Shown: positions 25,682 through 35,960, counted from the stretch's first letter. The stretch: 64,000 bases of DNA from Euryarchaeota archaeon UBA256 (GCA_002494645.1 DACE01000010.1:18441-82440), one strand, 5' to 3'. The notes: a model not told the origin generated them from the letters alone. A program made the numbers and translations.

Positions 25682-26977
25682 ATGTCAAAATCCGACACGG
25701 ATAAGGAGGAAGGAGAGATTCAACATCAACAAAGCCTTCATGGACTGATGGACCCACCTTGTCACATGGCCGGTGGATGGAGGGGGTTTCTGCGAGAAGA
25801 ATCCGAACACCAATGGCTTGCTATCGCCGTGTTCTTTCTTTTTGTCTTGGTCGGTGCTTTTGCTTTGGAAGGAACTCAATACTTCGTGGGAGACACACTG
25901 AAACCCTTGGATGCTGAACACAACGGCGGCATGGTTCTGGATATTGAGTACCACCAGGGCAATTCATCCTACACAGCATTGGTGTATTCTCCCGGAGCAG
26001 GCTATCATTTCTTCACAGAACATGTGGATGACGGAACAACATCTGTGATTTACACGCCAGACGCCAACGACATGGGTAGAGATGTCAACTTCGTGAAAAC
26101 CATGCCGGATGGAGAAATCGTGTTTGCTGTATCAAATAATCAACTGATTGGACTGCAATCCAACCTCATGGTCAGTTATGAATACAGCACGAACAACGGA
26201 GAATTTGGCATTCTTGATGTGGCTGAACAAACCACCGATGGAGCAACACAGCGCCTTCTTTTGACACAAGAAGGTCAGAATAAATCCTTCCGTGGAGTTA
26301 CAAGTTTGGTTCCAACACCCGCAATGTCCATGACGGCTGGCATTCAATGGCATTCTGTTGAAGCGCATTCTTCTGGAATGTGGTTAGCCATAGGCTCCCA
26401 CAGTACGACTGCTGGCGGAGACGGATCCAGTCCGGCATCGCCCCAATCGAGAGCCGCACTCGGTTGGATTGCATGGGATGGTACGGCCTCTACCCCGGTG
26501 TTGACGCAGCTTGATGTGGTGACCTACCCTGGGCAATTTCACAGCATTTCATCAACCCCTGTTGGCCTTGTCATCGGAGGCACTGACACCAGCCTTCACG
26601 TCGGGACAGACCAACGTATCGTAGACCTTGAAACACCCTGCAGTATCTCAGTCGTCGACGGTGAAGGGACCGTTTGGTTCATCGGTGAGCGTGGCTCGGA
26701 TACACTGACTACATGGGACGGCGAAACCCGTGAGGTTCACCTTCTCAGTCAGGCAGTACCGGTTGACGCAACCGCCATCGGCGTCAACGGAGACAACGTC
26801 CATGTTCACGGAACAAATTCTGACGGAACGCCCATCGTTTGGAGTATCGACGTGACTGCAAATGGCTCTATAGAAAGTGGCAGAGGATTCCTGAGCCTCC
26901 TGTTTATTCTCGGCGGTGGCGTTCTGTTGGCCGTCATGGGCAAATATGCCTTTGAACAACGCAAAGCGTTGAACTAA
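25682..26977 (+). CDS. Membrane-anchored beta-propeller protein
   Basis: A 431-residue protein with an N-terminal membrane segment near residue 47 (LAIAVFFLFVLVGAFAL) after about 45 charged cytosolic residues, and a second near residue 408 (FLSLLFILGGGVLLAVMG). The region between shows WD40-like or YVTN-like strands (TTWDGETREVHLLSQAV, VSVVDGEGTVWFIGERG-like wording). The body would lie outside the cell. It is similar in plan to the propeller at 5498-6697, although that one uses a cleavable signal. No enzyme motif is visible. Upstream is the divergent L10e operon. The function is unknown. Confidence 0.72.
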   Translation: MSKSDTDKEEGEIQHQQSLHGLMDPPCHMAGGWRGFLREESEHQWLAIAVFFLFVLVGAFALEGTQYFVGDTLKPLDAEHNGGMVLDIEYHQGNSSYTALVYSPGAGYHFFTEHVDDGTTSVIYTPDANDMGRDVNFVKTMPDGEIVFAVSNNQLIGLQSNLMVSYEYSTNNGEFGILDVAEQTTDGATQRLLLTQEGQNKSFRGVTSLVPTPAMSMTAGIQWHSVEAHSSGMWLAIGSHSTTAGGDGSSPASPQSRAALGWIAWDGTASTPVLTQLDVVTYPGQFHSISSTPVGLVIGGTDTSLHVGTDQRIVDLETPCSISVVDGEGTVWFIGERGSDTLTTWDGETREVHLLSQAVPVDATAIGVNGDNVHVHGTNSDGTPIVWSIDVTANGSIESGRGFLSLLFILGGGVLLAVMGKYAFEQRKALN

Positions 26978-27085
26978 CTTCTTCCTTCACTGCGAAGCAA
27001 TACGACGCTTGCCAAGAAATACGCGAGAACCTTCATGTGCCCTCGTCAACTTCCTCAAACTCCAGCGTAAGCCATGGAGGTGATG

Positions 27086-29737
27086 ATGATAACAAAACGG
27101 GGCATGATGGACCAGTTCTTTGATCTCAAAGAAGCCCATCCTGATACCATTCTTTTCTTCCGTATGGGCGATTTTTACGAACTTTTCCACGAGGACGCTG
27201 AAATTGCTGCTGATGTTCTTGGGTTGGCCTTGACATCACGAGATAAAAAAGCGGAAGAGCCAATTCCAATGGCCGGCTTCCCCTGGCACGGGTTGGAGGA
27301 ACATCTGCGGACCATGCTTCGCGCTGGATACAAGGTGACGGTTGCTGAGCAAGAGGAAGAACTTCGGGAAGGTGCGAAATTGCTCGAGCGTGTTGCAACT
27401 CGTGTTTACACTCCGGGAAGCCTCTATGAAGAGAACTTGCTCGAAGGCGATGAACGCTCAATGCTCGCCGCCGTTGCGCTTGCAAAAGACAGCGTTGGTT
27501 TAGCCGTCATCGATGCCTCAACCGGCCAAGCATGGGCCAGCACTCACGACGGTTCCGACCGCTTTCTTCGCTTGACCGACGATTTACAACGATGGCAGCC
27601 AACTGAGTTGGTGCTTTCATCCAACGATGCAGAACATCCACAGATGGGAGCATTATTCCTCCATTTAGACGGAGTGATGGTCAGCCACCACCAACTAAGC
27701 AAAAAGCGTCGAGAAGACCGATTACGTGACATGCTTAACGTGGCTGATTTAGGGCATTTAGATCTTGATAATGCTCCTTTAGCTCTCTCCGCAACGGGTT
27801 TGGCTGCTGATTACTTGGCCACCGTGCATCTACGCACTGAAATACCACTCCGTGATGTTGAAGTTATTGAGGAACAGGGCCATCTACTTCTCGACCAAAC
27901 CACCCTCAAGAACCTCGAATTAACCTCTACACTCGCGGGAGAATACGAAGGAAGCCTTCTATCCACTTTGAATCGCTGTCGAACGGCAATGGGGCGCCGT
28001 TTGCTGAAAACATGGATTCTACACCCTCTCGCAACGACGGACGCCATCGCAGCACGCCACCATGCAGTTGGGGCACTCAGCCGATCATCTCGGCGTTTGG
28101 ACGGATTGCGTGAGTCGCTCAAAGGTATCCGTGATATGGAACGCTTGGCAACACAACTCTCCTATGGACGAAGCAATGCGAGGGATGTTCTCGCTACGGC
28201 CTTGGCTCTTGAACGGATGCCCGCCATCATGCGGTGGTGCGGCGACACCAATGACCCATTGCTGCAACTTCTTGCTGCAGACCTTGACGCACTGAGTGAG
28301 ATGGGTGTACTTATTCAACACACCTTGTCTGATTCTCCACCACTTGGCCTCCGTGATGGCGGCTTGTTGAGGCAGGGAGTTGACGAAGAAATTGACCACT
28401 TACGAGATGTTACCTTGAAAGGGAAGGCTTGGTTTTCAGAATTGGAAAGCAGTCTACGCAATGAATTGGAAATCCCTTCGCTTAAAGTAAGAATGAATCG
28501 ACAAATTGGTTGGTTCATCGAAGTCACGCAATCTCATGAAGAGAAAGTCCCGGATACGTGGCGAAGAAAACAGCAAATGACCAACGGATCGAGATACATC
28601 ACGGATGAATTGGTCGAACGAGATGATTTACTCCTTGGGGCAGACACCAAATTAAAGGAATTGGAATACAGGAAGTTCCTCGAATTGAGAACTTATTGCC
28701 TCCAGCATGCCGCCACCCTTGCGGATATAGCACGGCACATTGCAGCCATCGACGTTCTGCAATGCTTTGCCAGTGTCAGTCGTGAACGACAATGGGTACG
28801 CCCAGAAATGGTCGAGAGTGATACCTTCAGTTTGGAAGGAGCACGACATCCTGTACTTGAGCTTCAATCCGGCTTCGTCCCCAATCATCTCAACATGAGT
28901 AAAAAACGCAACTTCCTTCTGATAACGGGGCCTAATATGGGTGGTAAATCGACCTACTTGAGAACCGTCGCCTTGCTCACTGTCTTGGCGCAAGCCGGCT
29001 GTTTTGTTCCTGCAAAAAGGGCGAAAATTGGCATGGTTGACCGGATTTTCACAAGGGTTGGGGCAAGCGATGACTTACGCAGAGGCCGCTCGACCTTCAT
29101 GATGGAGATGATTGAAGTCGCACATATCTTGAAACGCGCCAGCCCACGTTCGCTTCTCCTGCTTGATGAAATTGGCCGTGGAACGTCAACCTTTGACGGA
29201 CTCTCCATCGCTTGGGCGGTGACTGAGGATGTGTGCCAGCGTATTGGAGCACGCACACTCTTCGCCACTCACTATCACCAACTGATTGGGTTGGAGAATG
29301 AAATCGACGGGCTGCATAACGTTCACGTTCAGGTAGTCCAGGACGAAGGAACACTGCGGTTTTTGCATACCGTTGCGGACGGCCCGTGCGATGAATCCTA
29401 CGGAGTCCAAGTAGCCGCTCTTGCAGGACTTCCTCGCAACGTTGTTGAGCGTGCGACTGATTTGTTGGCCTTTTTGGAACTGCAAGCCCATGGAGCAAAG
29501 GCTGGAGAGCAAGGTGCACCGGGTAGCAGGGATTTCGGACAGTCAAGCCTCATGGGCTATTTTGCTGCAGCAGCCATGACCGACCAAGGCCATCATGATG
29601 CCCCGGAACAACAACCTCAGCATCATCAAGAAGTGGTTGACCGATTGCTTGAGACCAACGTCGATGAATTAACACCCAGACAGGCTCTTGACCTCCTGTA
29701 TGCACTCAAATCGAAGGTTGGAGGCGAGGACTCATGA
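27086..29737 (+). CDS. mutS: DNA mismatch repair protein MutS
   Basis: Recognises mismatches and recruits MutL. The mismatch-reading Phe-x-Glu motif is present near the start (FFRMGDFYELFHEDAEIAA). Further features are TRVYTPGSLYEENLL, the core/clamp region, and the ATPase with GPNMGGKSTYLRTVALL near residue 615, STFMMEM, LLDEIGRGTSTFDG and FATHYHQL. Length is about 883 residues. The ATG at 27086 has a near-perfect GGAGGTGAT overlapping the upstream codons; ATG 27074 and 27083 are alternatives. Followed by mutL with a 4-base overlap. Bacterial-type MMR is patchy in archaea, so transfer into this lineage is likely, but old. Confidence 0.96.
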   Translation: MITKRGMMDQFFDLKEAHPDTILFFRMGDFYELFHEDAEIAADVLGLALTSRDKKAEEPIPMAGFPWHGLEEHLRTMLRAGYKVTVAEQEEELREGAKLLERVATRVYTPGSLYEENLLEGDERSMLAAVALAKDSVGLAVIDASTGQAWASTHDGSDRFLRLTDDLQRWQPTELVLSSNDAEHPQMGALFLHLDGVMVSHHQLSKKRREDRLRDMLNVADLGHLDLDNAPLALSATGLAADYLATVHLRTEIPLRDVEVIEEQGHLLLDQTTLKNLELTSTLAGEYEGSLLSTLNRCRTAMGRRLLKTWILHPLATTDAIAARHHAVGALSRSSRRLDGLRESLKGIRDMERLATQLSYGRSNARDVLATALALERMPAIMRWCGDTNDPLLQLLAADLDALSEMGVLIQHTLSDSPPLGLRDGGLLRQGVDEEIDHLRDVTLKGKAWFSELESSLRNELEIPSLKVRMNRQIGWFIEVTQSHEEKVPDTWRRKQQMTNGSRYITDELVERDDLLLGADTKLKELEYRKFLELRTYCLQHAATLADIARHIAAIDVLQCFASVSRERQWVRPEMVESDTFSLEGARHPVLELQSGFVPNHLNMSKKRNFLLITGPNMGGKSTYLRTVALLTVLAQAGCFVPAKRAKIGMVDRIFTRVGASDDLRRGRSTFMMEMIEVAHILKRASPRSLLLLDEIGRGTSTFDGLSIAWAVTEDVCQRIGARTLFATHYHQLIGLENEIDGLHNVHVQVVQDEGTLRFLHTVADGPCDESYGVQVAALAGLPRNVVERATDLLAFLELQAHGAKAGEQGAPGSRDFGQSSLMGYFAAAAMTDQGHHDAPEQQPQHHQEVVDRLLETNVDELTPRQALDLLYALKSKVGGEDS

Positions 29738-31746
29738 CGAAAAGAATCCAGCAATTGGATGATGCAACCATCGGCCACATTGCGGCAGGTGAAGTTGTAG
29801 AACGACCAGCGCAAGTGGTGAAAGAGTTGATTGAAAATAGTCTGGATGCAGGTTCTAGAACCATCGCAGTCACCGTTGAAAACGGTGGTTTTGATGCATT
29901 GGTTGTTGAAGACGACGGCACCGGCATCGTCGCCGAAGATTTGCCGCTTGCCCTTGACCGCCATGCAACATCAAAATTAACTCATAAAAACGACCTCGCA
30001 TCCATCGCATCACTCGGTTTTCGCGGTGAGGCTCTGGCGAGTATCGGCATGGTGTCTCGATTGACCATCGCCAGTCGTCCTGAATCCACAGAAGGGGCGA
30101 GCATCGTCATGGAAGATGGCATCAAACAGGGTGTAAAGCCGACTGGAATGCCCCACGGCACAAGGATTTCTGTTGAACACCTCTTCCAAAATACACCTGC
30201 ACGGCTTGCATTCCAACGACGGCCAGAGACCGAAACCGCTCGAATTGTGGATGTTGTTGTAAGTCACGCCCTCGCCCATCCTGAATGTGCCTTTCATCTG
30301 AAAACAGAACGCAGAACCTTGCTCAACGTACCAGCAACAGACGACATGCTCGACCGACTGTACGACATCATGGGGGCTCAAGCCACGGATTTAATCGGAT
30401 TAAAACAACCTCCCGATGACGAACAAGCACCCGGCAGTGAACGCTGGGAAGGGTGGATCAGCACGCCAGACATTACCCGGGGGAAAGGTGACGACATCCA
30501 CATCCTCATCAACGACCGTCCAGTTGCCGCAGGCCCATTTTTGCAGGCCATTCGTCGAGGGTACAAGACCCGCCTCATGCACGGCCGGCATCCGGTTGCA
30601 GTGCTCAACCTCACATGCCCACCAAGTGAGGTTGACGTCAATGTTCATCCAACCAAACGTGAAGTACGATTGAGGCATTCTTGGCGCGTCCTTGAGCGCC
30701 TGGAGCGAGCCATTGCTTATTCACTTGAACAAACACCCACCGAACCTGACGCAACCGGCGGGATACCGGCGCTTCAAGGGTTGAAACAAAACAATACGAC
30801 TAAGTCTGTAGAAACTCACTTGTTTGCAAAAGAACACATTGAACAGGTAAAAGACACATTGAGTTCCGCTGCAGGTTTGAATGAACAACGCACGGTGCAA
30901 CCCGTTCAATCCTTAGCCCCACCTGCGTGGGCTGTTGCTGCAGGCCGTCAACTCAATCTTGTTGGTGATGAAGCGCTTGAGGAAAGCGATAACGACAAAG
31001 TAAGACCGATTTCATCATCACCGCTAGGTCAATCAACGCTTCCGAACATGGATGAACTCGTCATCTCACCTGCACTATCCTCTGGAGAACGCCAACTCCA
31101 CCGGCTTTCAGGAAGCATTCAAAGTCAATCCCCTGAGCATGAAACCCCTCTTGAAGGGGTCTTGAATGACCTACCAGAGATGGAGCCTCTTGCTCAATTT
31201 GCAGATTCATACATCCTCGTTCAAGCCGGAGATGAACTTCTCTTGGTGGACCAACACGCCCTTCACGAGCGGATACGATACGAGCGTTTGAGGTATTCAG
31301 GGCAAGCATGGGAGCCTCAAAAACGACTCACGCCCCTACCTCTGGAACTTGATGCTCGTCAATCTGCTGTTGTTGATGCACAGCAAAAGCGATTGATTTC
31401 GCTAGGATTCCATGTCGAACGAATCAATGATGGATGGTGCCTTACAGCCTCTCCCCAGTTACTTGATGGTGAATCGCTTCGCTCCTTTTTCCTCGATGTG
31501 CTTCAGGACGTCGCAGAAGACGGTGCTCCCCTTGAAACCATTGAACAGCGGAAAGACCACATTGCCTTCATGAATGCGTGCAGAGGTGCAGTCAAAGCCA
31601 ACCAATCGCTGACGCTTCCTGAAATGCGTCGTCTATTGGATGACATGAGACGGATTCCAAACCCGTGGGCCTGCGTCCATGGCCGTCCAACGTCCCTGCG
31701 GATACCAGTTGACAGCCTTGACCATCATTTTGGTCGACACGGATGA
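29734..31746 (+). CDS. mutL: DNA mismatch repair protein MutL (endonuclease type)
   Basis: GHKL ATPase that links mismatch recognition to strand removal. The N-terminal ATPase has HIAAGEVVERPAQVVKELIE, NSLDAGSRTIAV, GFRGEALASI and the GTRISVEHLFQNTPAR segment. The C-terminal nickase motif DQHAxxExxxxE is intact (DQHALHERIRYE, near residue 505), with supporting ACRGAVKANQSL and CVHGRP segments. So this is a nicking MutL, as expected where MutH is absent. The start overlaps the mutS stop (ATGA). Length is 670 residues, with a disordered linker around 330-460. Converges with aroA with one base between. Confidence 0.95.
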   Translation: MTKRIQQLDDATIGHIAAGEVVERPAQVVKELIENSLDAGSRTIAVTVENGGFDALVVEDDGTGIVAEDLPLALDRHATSKLTHKNDLASIASLGFRGEALASIGMVSRLTIASRPESTEGASIVMEDGIKQGVKPTGMPHGTRISVEHLFQNTPARLAFQRRPETETARIVDVVVSHALAHPECAFHLKTERRTLLNVPATDDMLDRLYDIMGAQATDLIGLKQPPDDEQAPGSERWEGWISTPDITRGKGDDIHILINDRPVAAGPFLQAIRRGYKTRLMHGRHPVAVLNLTCPPSEVDVNVHPTKREVRLRHSWRVLERLERAIAYSLEQTPTEPDATGGIPALQGLKQNNTTKSVETHLFAKEHIEQVKDTLSSAAGLNEQRTVQPVQSLAPPAWAVAAGRQLNLVGDEALEESDNDKVRPISSSPLGQSTLPNMDELVISPALSSGERQLHRLSGSIQSQSPEHETPLEGVLNDLPEMEPLAQFADSYILVQAGDELLLVDQHALHERIRYERLRYSGQAWEPQKRLTPLPLELDARQSAVVDAQQKRLISLGFHVERINDGWCLTASPQLLDGESLRSFFLDVLQDVAEDGAPLETIEQRKDHIAFMNACRGAVKANQSLTLPEMRRLLDDMRRIPNPWACVHGRPTSLRIPVDSLDHHFGRHG

Positions 31747-31747
31747 T

Positions 31748-33163
31748 TCACCAGTGCTGATGCAAGCTTACCTTGACCTCAACACCCGCATCAATCCACC
31801 GTTGAACGGCATAGGGGTCAGCGACAGCGTGAAGGTTTGCTCCCTCAATAATGACCTTCTCGCTACACCCCATGGCGAGGACAATAGCGGTCATCTGCAT
31901 TCGGTGGTCCTGGTAGGTCTCAACAAGTCCTTTTGGAGACGTGATGGATTGACCCCCAGGAATGGAGAGGCCTCCTTCATTTGACGTGGTTGTGATTCCA
32001 AATGCTTCCAGAAGCGTTTGGGTATGCTTGAGGCGATCGGTCTCCTTGTAGGCAGCATGTGCTGCTCCTGTTATTTCACCACCACTGCCCAAAGCAAGAA
32101 GGGCAGAAAGAGGGGTGATGAGGTCGTTGGCATCTCGTAAATCAAAGGATTCAGATGATTGCGAATTCTTTGACGATATCACGTGGCCGTCAAGAACAAT
32201 GCCCAAATCATTTGAACGGTGCATCAACAATTCGTGCCCTAGGCTGTCCTCATCTCGGGGGTACATGGCGATATTAACGGATTTTGTGACCTTTGAAGCG
32301 AGCATTGCAAAGGCGAGCATCGAGCAGTCAGGGGGCATATGGATCTCTGTCTGCGAAGAGACTGGCTCCCACGGACCGATGATTCCCTCATCCAATGAAT
32401 TGCATCCTAGCGACTCACACATGCCTCGAGTCAGTGATGCATGACGTCGGGACACTGCATCACCCTCCAACGAGAAGTGAACATTGGAAGGCAGGGCGGG
32501 AGAAGCGACCAACCAAGCAGAAGTCGGCTGACTGGACTTTTCAGTATGAATCTCGAGACGGTCTGGGCAGTTCCACGGCCCTTGAATGAGCAAGGGGAGC
32601 ATTTCTGCCCCTTCGCCATACGAGCACTGTATCTGAAATTGCCTCAATGTCTCAATCATGCTCGAATAATCTCGTGAACGTAATGAGGCGTCCCCGTCAA
32701 GCATGATTGGTACGTCAAAGCGAGCACAAATGGCCATCAAAAGACGAAGAGCAGTCCCGGAATTACCTGCATGGAGCACACTGATCGGTGGTCTCAATCC
32801 GTTTGGACCCCGACCGTGCACTTGCCAAGAAACACTCTCTGGATGTGGATTAAGGTCAACATTTGCAAGATTTGGAAGGGGCTCTCCATCAGGGTCCAGA
32901 TCTGTAAATTCAACACCTAATTGGATTAAACATCGGCGCATGGAACACACGTCCTCACCTGCAAATTGCATGTTGTGGAAGGTCATCACTTGATGGCTCT
33001 GAGCAGCGAGAGCGAGCCAGCGTATTGCGTGGCTTTTGGAAGGTGGAAGCGTCCATGGCAATTGTTCTATAGCGTTTTTCGGAGTGACTTCGAGAGCTTC
33101 GATATAACTGCCCTTCTCGCCGCGCCCCGAGGGCTTCCATCGCTTTACCCAAGCCCTGCCCAT
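31748..33163 (-). CDS. aroA: 3-phosphoshikimate 1-carboxyvinyltransferase (EPSP synthase)
   Basis: Shikimate-pathway enzyme joining PEP to shikimate-3-phosphate. Features: LPPSKSHAIRWLALAA (phosphate-binding Lys and Arg), HAGNSGTALRLLMAI, LDGDASLRSRDYSSM, the SSQPTSAWLVASPAL loop, HAAYKETDRLKH (KESDR-like motif) and VETYQDHRMQMTAIVLAM. Length is 471 residues, slightly over the usual 430. The first 25 residues are basic and not conserved, so a later GTG or TTG start is possible. AroD, two steps earlier, lies at the right edge of this window. Confidence 0.93.
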   Translation of the reverse strand: MGRAWVKRWKPSGRGEKGSYIEALEVTPKNAIEQLPWTLPPSKSHAIRWLALAAQSHQVMTFHNMQFAGEDVCSMRRCLIQLGVEFTDLDPDGEPLPNLANVDLNPHPESVSWQVHGRGPNGLRPPISVLHAGNSGTALRLLMAICARFDVPIMLDGDASLRSRDYSSMIETLRQFQIQCSYGEGAEMLPLLIQGPWNCPDRLEIHTEKSSQPTSAWLVASPALPSNVHFSLEGDAVSRRHASLTRGMCESLGCNSLDEGIIGPWEPVSSQTEIHMPPDCSMLAFAMLASKVTKSVNIAMYPRDEDSLGHELLMHRSNDLGIVLDGHVISSKNSQSSESFDLRDANDLITPLSALLALGSGGEITGAAHAAYKETDRLKHTQTLLEAFGITTTSNEGGLSIPGGQSITSPKGLVETYQDHRMQMTAIVLAMGCSEKVIIEGANLHAVADPYAVQRWIDAGVEVKVSLHQHW

Positions 33164-33237
33164 GACATGGTGTCAACCTGTGTCTGTCATGAACCCTTGC
33201 AATACAGATTCAAGAACCGCCACACCGTGCACGGAGT

Positions 33238-34245
33238 ATGACGCTGGTGGACGAGAAGAATCGCCCCCTACGCGACCTTCGTATATCGGTCACGGACCGC
33301 TGTAATTTCAGGTGCACCTACTGCATGCCGAGAGAACACTTTGGTTCACAACATCCTTTTCTTCCTCGAAATGAATTGCTAACCTACGAAGAGATGGTGC
33401 ATGTCATCGCTTCACTGCTCCCTCTCGGCCTTGAAAAAATACGTCTTACTGGAGGTGAGCCACTCCTGCGAAGGAACCTCACGACCCTGATTGAACAAAT
33501 ACGAGAGCTTGATTCATCCCTCGACATCGCCCTCACCACCAATGGAGCCCTCCTTCACGACCATGCGCTATCCCTCAAAGAGGCAGGACTTAATCGAGTC
33601 ACAGTAAGTCTTGATGCGTTGGAACAAGAAACCTTCCAATCCCTTGCTGATACCACAAGCCACACTCCTAATGCCATTCTGAAGGGAATTGAAAGCGCCA
33701 TCGAAGTAGGACTTGGTGTCAAAGTCAACACAGTCATCAAAAAGAACGTGAATGATGCAGAAATTTTGCCACTTGCTGAGAAATTTGAGACCTTAGGAGT
33801 CCCTCTACGATTTATTGAATTCATGGACGTTGGTAATACAAATGCTTGGCAGATGGATGACGTTGTGAGTGGAGGCGATATTCGTCGTCTCCTTCGCCAG
33901 AGTTTCGGGCCACTGACACCCGTGCAAGGGCAAAAAGCGAGTGAGGTTGCCAAACGGTACCGTACACCCAGCGGATATGAGTTTGGATTCATCGAATCGG
34001 TTACTTCGCCCTTTTGTGGCGATTGCACACGGGCAAGGCTCTCTGCAAACGGTCAAATCTACACCTGTCTTTTTGCCACAAAAGGGCACGATATCAAATC
34101 AATCTTGAGAATGGGTGGCTCAACTCAGCAGATTGGTCATGCTATTGCCTCAATCTGGACCAAGAGAAATGACCGATATTCCGAGGAACGGGGTGCCCAA
34201 AAACCCAAGGATACGAAGGTTGAGATGTCGTTCATTGGCGGTTAA
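33238..34245 (+). CDS. moaA: GTP 3',8-cyclase MoaA
   Basis: Radical-SAM enzyme for the first step of molybdopterin synthesis. The N-terminal cluster is Cys22, Cys26 and Cys29 (RCNFRCTYCMP). The SAM segment TGGEPLLRRNL follows, then LTTNGALL. The C-terminal second cluster is in SPFCGDCTRARLSANGQIYTC, and the chain ends in IGG, matching the required C-terminal Gly-Gly. Length is 335 residues. ATG 33238 lies only one base after a GGAG, so a leaderless message is likely. Implies use of a molybdenum or tungsten enzyme. No other moa gene is next to it. Confidence 0.94.
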   Translation: MTLVDEKNRPLRDLRISVTDRCNFRCTYCMPREHFGSQHPFLPRNELLTYEEMVHVIASLLPLGLEKIRLTGGEPLLRRNLTTLIEQIRELDSSLDIALTTNGALLHDHALSLKEAGLNRVTVSLDALEQETFQSLADTTSHTPNAILKGIESAIEVGLGVKVNTVIKKNVNDAEILPLAEKFETLGVPLRFIEFMDVGNTNAWQMDDVVSGGDIRRLLRQSFGPLTPVQGQKASEVAKRYRTPSGYEFGFIESVTSPFCGDCTRARLSANGQIYTCLFATKGHDIKSILRMGGSTQQIGHAIASIWTKRNDRYSEERGAQKPKDTKVEMSFIGG

Positions 34246-34737
34246 TCACCGCATCGCAGGCAACGCTACGTCAATCATCAGAACACCTGCTGATTCTTCG
34301 ATGAGACGGAAGCGCCAGGTTCCGTCATCCGAGCCGATGCTTTGTGAATCAATCACAAAATAATCACCCTGTGTTACAGAATATCCTGCATCACGATCGT
34401 GGAACGAAACGTTAGAACCAACCACGCCATAGACATCGTCACCCGATACCTGCCCTCGGATGGGGACCGATTCCGTAAGGTTTGACGGTTGAAGGTCGAA
34501 TTTGAGACGGGCTGGGTCAATGGATTGGTCCAGACTTGTGATTCGCACCACGTGGAAGCCGTTATCGAGTGCCCGCACGCTCACCGTAGCCTGAGGTGGC
34601 ACTTTTTCAACGGTGGTAAGTGCACCTTGCATCAAAACAAAGACCATGCTCGATAACATCACCGTGATTGCGAGAAGCAAGACGGTTGCGATGACAGGGC
34701 TGACGGCTTCACCGTCCCGCCTTAGTGTGCCTCGCAT
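34246..34737 (-). CDS. Archaeal type IV pilin-like protein
   Basis: A 163-residue secreted subunit. The N-terminus is the archaeal class III signal sequence: RRDGEAVSPVIATVLLLAIT followed by VMLSSMVFVLMQG, the helix that builds the pilus core. The prepilin peptidase would cut just before AVSPV. The rest is beta-rich (ATVSVRALDNGFHVVRITSL). The gene stands alone: the nearest secretion ATPase (Tad-like) is 5 kb away. The stop codon directly abuts the moaA stop. It could be an adhesion pilus or an archaellum-like filament subunit; sequence alone does not tell. Confidence 0.82.
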   Translation of the reverse strand: MRGTLRRDGEAVSPVIATVLLLAITVMLSSMVFVLMQGALTTVEKVPPQATVSVRALDNGFHVVRITSLDQSIDPARLKFDLQPSNLTESVPIRGQVSGDDVYGVVGSNVSFHDRDAGYSVTQGDYFVIDSQSIGSDDGTWRFRLIEESAGVLMIDVALPAMR

Positions 34738-34805
34738 GCTAACACCAGACGGTCAAATCACTTGAACCAACCGATGATGAGAACGGTTTTTACAGGAATT
34801 TGAAC

Positions 34806-35951
34806 TCACAAAATCCAGACTGAACGCTCGCATTCCATGGCCCGTTTAATGCCCCCAATGGGACCGAGGACCCGAAGAATGAGTTCAGTAAGAACATCCC
34901 CTCGCATGAAGGCATAGCCCATGTTTTTACTGCGCAGGGAGTTTTTGAGTGCTTTACCCATGCTTGCTCGGATTCGTTCTTCGTAGGAATTCAGTGGCAT
35001 GCCGTTGTTGATGTGGTCAAGAATTGATTCGGCTGCAAAACATCCCGAGATAATCGCCTGGCTGATGCCGCCTCCATTGCTCGGCATGACCAAACCTGCG
35101 GCGTCCCCGACTGCGAGTGTATGACCGTCCACCATCCGACCAACGGGTCCACCCATTGGAATCCAGCCGCCACCGATGGACAATATTTCTAAGTCGAGAT
35201 CCTTGCAAAACTGCTCGAGGTGGTCTTTCAGGGAGCCTTTGAGTTTCCCTGCCCGAACACCCAAACCAACATTGGCAAAATGAGGTCCTTTTGGAATAAT
35301 CCAGGCATAACCCGAAGGTGCGACAGAGCCAAGAAATACATCAAATGTTTCAGGAACGTTGCCTTTTACTTGAGCGTAGATTGTTGGGACCTGGTCGTCG
35401 GGGCGGACATCAGGGTCTTGGCCGTGTCTGAGCCGCCCAACATGCGCGAGGCTTCCCGATGCGTCGATGAGATAGTCGCATGAAAATCTGCCCTCTGAAG
35501 TAACAAGCACATCTCGGTTCTTCTTTCGCTGATGTTGAATGCGCTTGAGAGGTGTATTGATTCGTATCTCAGCACCCGCACGCACGGCTTTATCCGCGAG
35601 GAATCCATCAAATTGTAAACGATGGCCAGCGAAAGCATCGAGAGCAAAGTCATAGGACTTTCCCGAGGGAAGAAAGACACGCATGTTATCCAGCCGGTGC
35701 AGACGAAGGCGGTCTGGGAAATCGAAGTAGGTCTCGAGCCAGTCATGGTCATCGAGATGTTTGAACGTACCAATTACTTCACCCCAATTCGGTATGCATT
35801 CTCCGCATTGCGCTGGATTTCCGATAATCGTTCGGCGTTCGAGAACCAAAACGTCAACTCCATCTTCGGCAAGACGTTGGGCGCAAGCACTTCCAGCAGG
35901 GCCGGCCCCAATCACGATGACTTGCCGATGCTCAACAGATTTAACCGTCAT
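34806..35951 (-). CDS. Geranylgeranyl reductase family FAD protein
   Basis: Saturates double bonds of isoprenoid chains (archaeal lipid precursors or quinone tails). The FAD fold starts IVIGAGPAGSACAQRLAEDG; the family motif region reads TIIGNPAQCGECIPNW; YAWIIPKGPHFANVGLGV and LAVGDAAGLVMPSNGGGISQ follow. Length is 381 residues, normal. GAGGTGG precedes ATG 35951. It lies 9 bases downstream of a prenyl diphosphate synthase gene, so the pair probably acts on the same product chain. Confidence 0.92.
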   Translation of the reverse strand: MTVKSVEHRQVIVIGAGPAGSACAQRLAEDGVDVLVLERRTIIGNPAQCGECIPNWGEVIGTFKHLDDHDWLETYFDFPDRLRLHRLDNMRVFLPSGKSYDFALDAFAGHRLQFDGFLADKAVRAGAEIRINTPLKRIQHQRKKNRDVLVTSEGRFSCDYLIDASGSLAHVGRLRHGQDPDVRPDDQVPTIYAQVKGNVPETFDVFLGSVAPSGYAWIIPKGPHFANVGLGVRAGKLKGSLKDHLEQFCKDLDLEILSIGGGWIPMGGPVGRMVDGHTLAVGDAAGLVMPSNGGGISQAIISGCFAAESILDHINNGMPLNSYEERIRASMGKALKNSLRSKNMGYAFMRGDVLTELILRVLGPIGGIKRAMECERSVWIL

Positions 35952-35960
35952 AAATCCACC

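Noticed and set aside
29097..29546. A 149-residue frame opposite the end of mutS
   Set aside because: Composition is typical of the reverse complement of a coding region (His/Arg/Ser-rich), and mutS is intact there.
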